From the NCBI GenBank assembly GCA_041662605.1, contig JBAZSD010000021.1:9032-73031 (forward strand): a stretch of DNA of 64,000 nt. The letters run 5' to 3'. The position numbers and the translations under genes were made by a program. This document shows positions 60,293 through 64,000 of the stretch, piece by piece; position 1 is the first letter of the stretch; each line of letters starts with the position of its first letter. The notes under the pieces are model-generated. The model ran no database searches. It was not told the origin of the DNA and worked only from the letters and a program-made list of their open reading frames with translations. This DNA is from Desulfomonilaceae bacterium (lineage in GTDB: Bacteria > Desulfobacterota > Desulfomonilia > Desulfomonilales > Desulfomonilaceae).

Positions 60293-61054
60293 TCACGTGC
60301 AGGGTTCTTCCTTCAAAAAAGGGTCATAATCCAGCCGTAGTTTAGCCAGGATAGCCTCACGAGTTCTTGACATTAATTCCGGAACATCTTTTTCGGACAG
60401 TCCTTGGGTCAGGATAGGGGGACAAATGTTCAATTTAATGTGTCCGCGACGAAAAGCGAACGTCTTTTTTGGTAAGACTTTGTATGCGCCGTTACAAACA
60501 ACAGGCAAAATAGGGATGCCCGTCTGAACCGCCATCATGAAAGCCCCTTTTTTAAAATCCTTTAAATTTCCATCAGGAGTACGTGTTCCCTCAGGATAAA
60601 TAACAACTGACCATCCACCTTTTAGTTTCTCATCTTTTGCTTTATTCAGCCTCTCTATTGATGTTACAGAGTTAGATCTGTCAATTGGAATTGCGCCCGT
60701 AGACCATAAAGCCAATCCCCAAACTGGTATTTTGAACAATTCTCTCTTAACGACCCATCTAAAACGAACCGGCAAGGTAGACACAATTGCAAGTATGTCC
60801 GCAAGTCCCTGATGATTGGGAGTTATGATGTAAGACGTATTAGAATCAAGGTTTTCCACGCCACTTAAGGAAAATCTAAGACCCATTAGCTTCGAAATAG
60901 TTTTGTTCCATGTTTTCATCATAAAATACGCAAACTTACCTGGTTTAACCAACAAAGCTGATACTAGCATAGGAATTGTTAAAATAGGGGTCAAAACCAC
61001 CATTCCAATAGCAGTGATGATCATCCTGAACGTGGACTTCTGAGAAGGCTGCAA
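60293..61054 (-). CDS. plsC: 1-acyl-sn-glycerol-3-phosphate acyltransferase
   Basis: This 253-residue protein has the PlsC motifs: NHQGLADILA (HX4D, catalytic), PIDRSNSVTSIERL, YPEGTRTPDG (EGTR block) and GIPILPVVCNGAY. An N-terminal membrane helix (IITAIGMVVLTPILTIPMLV) anchors it. It acylates lysophosphatidate to phosphatidate in phospholipid synthesis. Length is normal. Confidence 0.92.
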   Translation of the reverse strand: MQPSQKSTFRMIITAIGMVVLTPILTIPMLVSALLVKPGKFAYFMMKTWNKTISKLMGLRFSLSGVENLDSNTSYIITPNHQGLADILAIVSTLPVRFRWVVKRELFKIPVWGLALWSTGAIPIDRSNSVTSIERLNKAKDEKLKGGWSVVIYPEGTRTPDGNLKDFKKGAFMMAVQTGIPILPVVCNGAYKVLPKKTFAFRRGHIKLNICPPILTQGLSEKDVPELMSRTREAILAKLRLDYDPFLKEEPCT

Positions 61055-61302
61055 GGTTTACTCCAATATAAGGTTGAGATGATTGACGAGCTTTGATACC
61101 TACAGGTAGCGACAGTCGGGCATAAGCGCTTTGGACAGTAAATTTGTTTTGAACAATCCCCAAAAATTAAGAAATTATTCTATAATCTTTTTTCCCTTAA
61201 TTCAACAGGTGATTTTCCAGTAAAAATGGGGAAACTTCCTCTGGCCTTGAACGTTGACATGAACAGGAGACGGAGCCAAACTTCCCGTTAGAGGAGGATC
61301 AA

Positions 61303-61458
61303 ATGCCTGTTTCTGCTCGTAAAGTCTCTGGGTTTCCGAACCCAAGAAGAAGCAAGAAACTGTCCTGTAAAATAGCCACGTTCCGATTACGAAGCGGGCG
61401 GCATCGTATTTTTACCGGGCAAAATTTCCCGGTTGACTCGGTATTTGCTGCGCAGTAG
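61303..61458 (+). CDS. Small basic hypothetical protein (51 aa) with strong RBS
   Basis: ATG 61303 follows GAGGAGG at ideal spacing and opens a 51-residue frame to TAG 61456-61458. The product is strongly basic (SARKVSGFPNPRRSKKLSCK, TFRLRSGRHRIFTG). It ends 13 bp before a truncated RelE-type reading frame, the position usually held by an antitoxin gene, but I see no known antitoxin motif. It could be an antitoxin, a small RNA-binding protein or a chance frame. Confidence 0.35.
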   Translation: MPVSARKVSGFPNPRRSKKLSCKIATFRLRSGRHRIFTGQNFPVDSVFAAQ

Positions 61459-61471
61459 TTTCAATTACAAA

Positions 61472-61567
61472 ATGGAACGGTATAATATAGTTTTCAAGCC
61501 GTCCGTAGAAAAAGACCCTCGCTGTTTGCACAAAATCGTATTTACTCGAATCCTCTCAAAAATCCTG
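61472..61567 (+). pseudogene. Truncated RelE-family toxin N-terminus
   Basis: The frame from ATG 61472 begins MERYNIVFKPSVEKD and RCLHKIVFTRILSKI, which matches the N-terminal strand and helices of RelE/YafQ-type mRNA interferases (about 85-90 residues in intact form). Similarity ends near 61560, where the 3' end of the DUF4143 ATPase gene begins on the other strand. The later frame continues only as the shadow of that gene. The toxin has lost its catalytic C-terminal half. Confidence 0.6.
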
Positions 61568-62731
61568 CAAATCCAACTTTTCGTCAATCACATAATTCCA
61601 GGCTACGCCACTTGCCCCAAGAGGGAGAACGATGATGTTATCCGCCAGGCGATAAGTTTTGTGACCGGGATAGATTACCCACAGGCCAGCCAATTTCAGG
61701 TCTTCCATGGCGGCCCTCATGGACCGTGTTAACCGGGGAGCGTCGTGGTACTTGAATTCGACGCCCCAGTTCATTCCACCCCATTGCCATAACAGATCTA
61801 GCTCCGAGCCTGCGTGGGTTCGCCAGAAAGATAGTTCCTGCTCCTCGCGGTTCAGGACCCGGCAAACGCATTCCAGCGCAAACCCTTCCCAGGAAGCGCC
61901 CAGTTTCGGGTTAGATTGCAGTTGATCCATGGTTTCGATGGACATGAGAGCATGAAACAGGCCGGAATCACGCAGGAACAGCTTCGGTCTCCGCACAATC
62001 CGCTTTCCGACATTCGCTGCCCAAGGCTGCAGAAGACGGATCATGAATGCGCCCTCGAGAATCTCGCAGTATTTACGCACCGTCATGTCTGACACACCGA
62101 AGGATCGGCCCAGTTCGGAATAGTTGAGGATTTGCCCGTGGTAATGACTCAACATGGTCCAGAACCGTCGCAGGGTTCGAGCTGGGATGGTGATGCCCAA
62201 TTGAGGAATATCCCGTTCGAGAAATGTTGAAATGTATTGCCGGCGCCAGACAAGGCTTTCTTCGTCCGTCTCAGACAGAAACGATCTGGGCAGTCCTCCC
62301 CTCAGCCACAAGGCTTGCTCCTTTGTCAACCCGATATCACTCAACCGGAAACCGGCCAATTGGTAATAGGCTATACGTCCCGCAAGCGTCTCTGAACTCT
62401 GTTGAATCAAGTCGCGAGAAGCGCTCCCCAGAATTAGATATCTTTGATCATCGTTGCGGTCCACAAGGAAGCGGAGCAATGGAAAGATGTCCGGCATGCG
62501 CTGGATTTCGTCAATGACGATCAGCCCGGTCAGGTTTTCCAGGGCCAGTTGAGGTTGCTCCAGTCTCGCTGCATCTCGTGGATTCTCAAGATCGAACGAG
62601 TGATTCGAACTGAATGACCTAGCTAAGGTTGTCTTTCCGCACTGGCGGGGTCCCAGGATCGCCGTCACGGGAAATGCGGCGATCAACTTGGTAACCGCCC
62701 GAATGTCCTGATTTCTCTCAATGATTTCCAT
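61556..62731 (-). CDS. DUF4143-type AAA+ ATPase (second copy)
   Basis: This 391-residue paralogue of the protein at 58184-59419 has Walker A GPRQCGKTTLARSF, Walker B LIVIDEIQRMPDIFPLL, YLILGSASRDLIQQS and a DUF4143 C-terminus (RLLQPWAANVGKRIVRRPKL, FLRDSGLFHAL, WRTHAGSELDLLWQW, NWGVEFKYHDAP). Its 3' end cuts into the RelE-like remnant, suggesting that the gene arrived there by insertion. The function is unknown. The two copies are clearly diverged, so this is not a recent duplication. Confidence 0.84.
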   Translation of the reverse strand: MEIIERNQDIRAVTKLIAAFPVTAILGPRQCGKTTLARSFSSNHSFDLENPRDAARLEQPQLALENLTGLIVIDEIQRMPDIFPLLRFLVDRNDDQRYLILGSASRDLIQQSSETLAGRIAYYQLAGFRLSDIGLTKEQALWLRGGLPRSFLSETDEESLVWRRQYISTFLERDIPQLGITIPARTLRRFWTMLSHYHGQILNYSELGRSFGVSDMTVRKYCEILEGAFMIRLLQPWAANVGKRIVRRPKLFLRDSGLFHALMSIETMDQLQSNPKLGASWEGFALECVCRVLNREEQELSFWRTHAGSELDLLWQWGGMNWGVEFKYHDAPRLTRSMRAAMEDLKLAGLWVIYPGHKTYRLADNIIVLPLGASGVAWNYVIDEKLDLQDF

Positions 62732-62878
62732 GGAGGAATGCTAACATATTAGCATTGAAATTTCAAATGCCATATATGATATTTCCAGGTTAGTGAACAC
62801 TTTAACACCTATTCAAAGCACACAACCTTATTAGTGGGCTGTAGTGTACCCAACTACAGAAATATTGCTAGCCCATTA

Positions 62879-63076
62879 GCCAGGAAATTGCGCTTACTTA
62901 ATACGTCGGAAAATCTCAACGATTTGCGGGTTCCGCCAAGGAACAATTTAGAAAAACTATAGGTCAGACAGAGAGGGTCAATATTCTATTAGGGTGAATG
63001 ACAGGCTGAGATTGTGTTTTGTTTTAAGGATGGTAACGTATACGAATTGGAGCTTGTGGATTACCACAAAGGATAA
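62879..63076 (+). pseudogene. higB: Frameshifted HigB-type toxin
   Basis: Three short frames together spell a HigB/RelE-like toxin C-terminus: ARKLRLLNTSENLNDLRVPP and RNNLEKL in one frame, then SDREGQYSIRVNDRLRLCFV in another, and KDGNVYELELVDYHKG in a third, ending at TAA 63074-63076. Two small indels (near 62958-62962 and in the T-run near 63017-63025) break it, and the N-terminal ~25 residues are not clear. It directly precedes an intact HigA antitoxin gene (6-bp gap), the normal higBA order. Confidence 0.7.
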
Positions 63077-63082
63077 GGGATA

Positions 63083-63370
63083 ATGGGCACAAAACCATTG
63101 ATAACACCTGGTGAGATTCTCCTTGAGGAGTTTATGATTCCGTTGAATTTAGGTAAAGAGGATTTATCTGCCCAGCTAAACATGTCACTTATGGAAATAT
63201 CTGACATTCTGGAATGTAAGAAAGCAATTGATGTAGGCCTTGCTAAAAAGCTCTCTAAAAGGTTTGGCAATTCTCCAAAATTCTGGCTGAATCTTCAAAG
63301 TGATTATGAATCCGACAAGAAAGAGATTTCGGAAAACCAATCAACTGATCTCAAATCCTGCTATGCATAA
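63083..63370 (+). CDS. higA: HigA-type antitoxin (XRE helix-turn-helix)
   Basis: This 95-residue protein has the HigA signature ITPGEILLEEFMIPLNLGKE, an XRE helix-turn-helix (DLSAQLNMSLMEISDILECK) and LSKRFGNSPKFWLNLQSDYE. It would bind the toxin and its own operator. The toxin gene upstream is frameshifted, so the antitoxin is left alone. The start has AAGGGAT upstream and lies 6 bp after the higB remnant. Confidence 0.88.
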   Translation: MGTKPLITPGEILLEEFMIPLNLGKEDLSAQLNMSLMEISDILECKKAIDVGLAKKLSKRFGNSPKFWLNLQSDYESDKKEISENQSTDLKSCYA

Positions 63371-63700
63371 ACCGCTGCCCGGAAGTTGAAAACATCTTAT
63401 TTGCTCGTTTTCCATTCATTCTTTCCCTGATGCCAGCTTGGACTTAGGATGGTTCCCACCTCATTAAACCCCTTTGAACGGCCAATGTTTCCACATTCCG
63501 GACTAGGCCGGCGAACGCAGGATCCTGCCAGTTTCCAGGATCATAGCCTGTAAAACCTACGAACGACCTGCCCAGTTCCACAACAAAGCTATTTTCAGAT
63601 GGAAACTGGCCTGTCGGATTTCGAGGAATCAACGTTTGGATAGATCAAATGCCTGCCAAATTACGCTCAAAGCCCTTAGCCCTAAATGTGTCGACATCCC
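63371..63700. other. Intergenic region with one weak minus-strand frame
   Basis: I see no gene that can be firmly supported. A minus-strand frame (63632-63444, TTG start, 62 residues, with GRSFVGFTGYDPGNWQDPAF) looks somewhat protein-like but has no recognised domain and no clear ribosome binding site. It might be a fragment of a decayed gene. Confidence 0.25.
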
Positions 63701-63889
63701 TCAGATCCCATATTGTTCGTTAACAAGATCGAGCAGGCCGAGTTCCTGCAGCTTTGCCTTAGGAACAAGCATGGTTACGGTAACAACACCGGGCAGTCGT
63801 CCGATCTCAACCGCCCCGGAAATTGTTACTCGATTCATGATTTCCTCGTTTGATATTCCAAGCAATTTGGCTGCCCTGTTCAGCGACAA
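63701..63889 (-). pseudogene. Partial UPF0175-like antitoxin/HTH fragment
   Basis: The minus-strand frame begins at TTG 63889 with LSLNRAAKLLGISNEEIMNR, which resembles the helix-turn-helix found near the C-terminus of UPF0175-type antitoxins (lslgkAAelaGls pattern), and continues to LLDLVNEQYGI. The N-terminal half expected before it is missing, and the frame starts exactly where the repeats at 63884-63917 begin. It may have been cut by an insertion at the right edge. Confidence 0.3.
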
Positions 63890-63917
63890 TTACACTTGAG
63901 CGTCAACGACAATTACA
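63884..63917. repeat. Two direct copies of CGACAATTACA, 23 bp apart
   Basis: CGACAATTACA occurs at 63884-63894 and 63907-63917, with TTGAGCGTCAA between them. Paired short repeats like this are found at the ends of some insertion sequences (IS21-like ends have repeated transposase sites). No transposase is seen before the window ends, so this is only a hint. Confidence 0.35.
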
Positions 63918-64000
63918 TTTGTGCATCTTTCGGTGAGTAGTTGTCTGTTAGAGATGTCCATAATTTGTTGGAAGGGGGCATTGTTTTGCAGACGACTGAC

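Noticed and set aside
1..64000. CRISPR arrays, tRNA and rRNA genes
   Set aside because: No spaced direct-repeat array, cloverleaf or conserved rRNA segment was seen on either strand by eye.

Overview
The window looks like a chromosomal segment of an anaerobic or microaerophilic Desulfobacterota (old Deltaproteobacteria) species of moderate G+C. This is inferred from the gene mix, not from a marker phylogeny: an arsS-type selenoprotein, an F0 ATPase operon (atpZ-I-B-E) separate from F1, a HoxEFUYH hydrogenase, an 11-heme cytochrome, an ADP-forming acyl-CoA synthetase and a PurS-PurL fusion. No rRNA, tRNA or CRISPR array was seen.

Layout. 1-0.9 kb: a membrane protein cut by the window edge and a broken TetR regulator with its operator. 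0.9-4.7 kb: a plus-strand unit of a VTT-membrane/FAD disulfide oxidoreductase fusion, a CxxC carboxymuconolactone-decarboxylase-like protein and an ArsS-like radical SAM enzyme. The ArsS reading frame continues through a TGA that very probably encodes selenocysteine. 4.7-7.8 kb: a glycoside hydrolase family 15 remnant and a molybdate/tungstate ABC importer (modA, modB interrupted by TAG, modC). 8.2-11.3 kb: a sigma-70 promoter, a fluoride riboswitch and a terminator lead an operon of a cation/proton antiporter, a universal stress protein and an MFS transporter. 11.5-16.1 kb: a small protein with a mirror-symmetric cysteine pattern, an ABC exporter, a DUF6790 membrane protein and a diheme cytochrome c peroxidase-like protein. 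16.6-22.3 kb, minus strand: perR, dnaB-rplI-rpsR-rpsF, a small zinc-ribbon membrane protein and atpE-B-I-Z.

22.5-27.7 kb: an orphan RND pump, ferritin, a rubrerythrin-like protein and a methyltransferase. 27.7-36.2 kb: a dense plus-strand run of hoxEFUYH, then an FGE-fold protein, a cytochrome b C-terminal-like membrane protein and a multiheme cytochrome c, suggesting H2 oxidation linked to NAD and perhaps to a membrane or periplasmic electron chain. 36.2-54.3 kb: mostly housekeeping and metabolism (eno, two sugar epimerases, acyl-CoA synthetase, purSL, a DMT exporter, DUF486, an MFS fusion, pgl, pgi, putA-type proline catabolism, DUF1847).

54.4-64 kb: an accessory region with an intact ParE/antitoxin pair, a B12-dependent radical SAM protein, an amino-acid permease, two DUF4143 ATPases, plsC, a truncated RelE, a frameshifted HigB beside an intact HigA, and possible insertion-sequence end repeats at the right edge.

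Most notable: the Sec-containing ArsS, the fluoride-riboswitch operon that lacks crcB and eriC, the symmetric six-cysteine protein, and the Hox plus multiheme cytochrome cluster.
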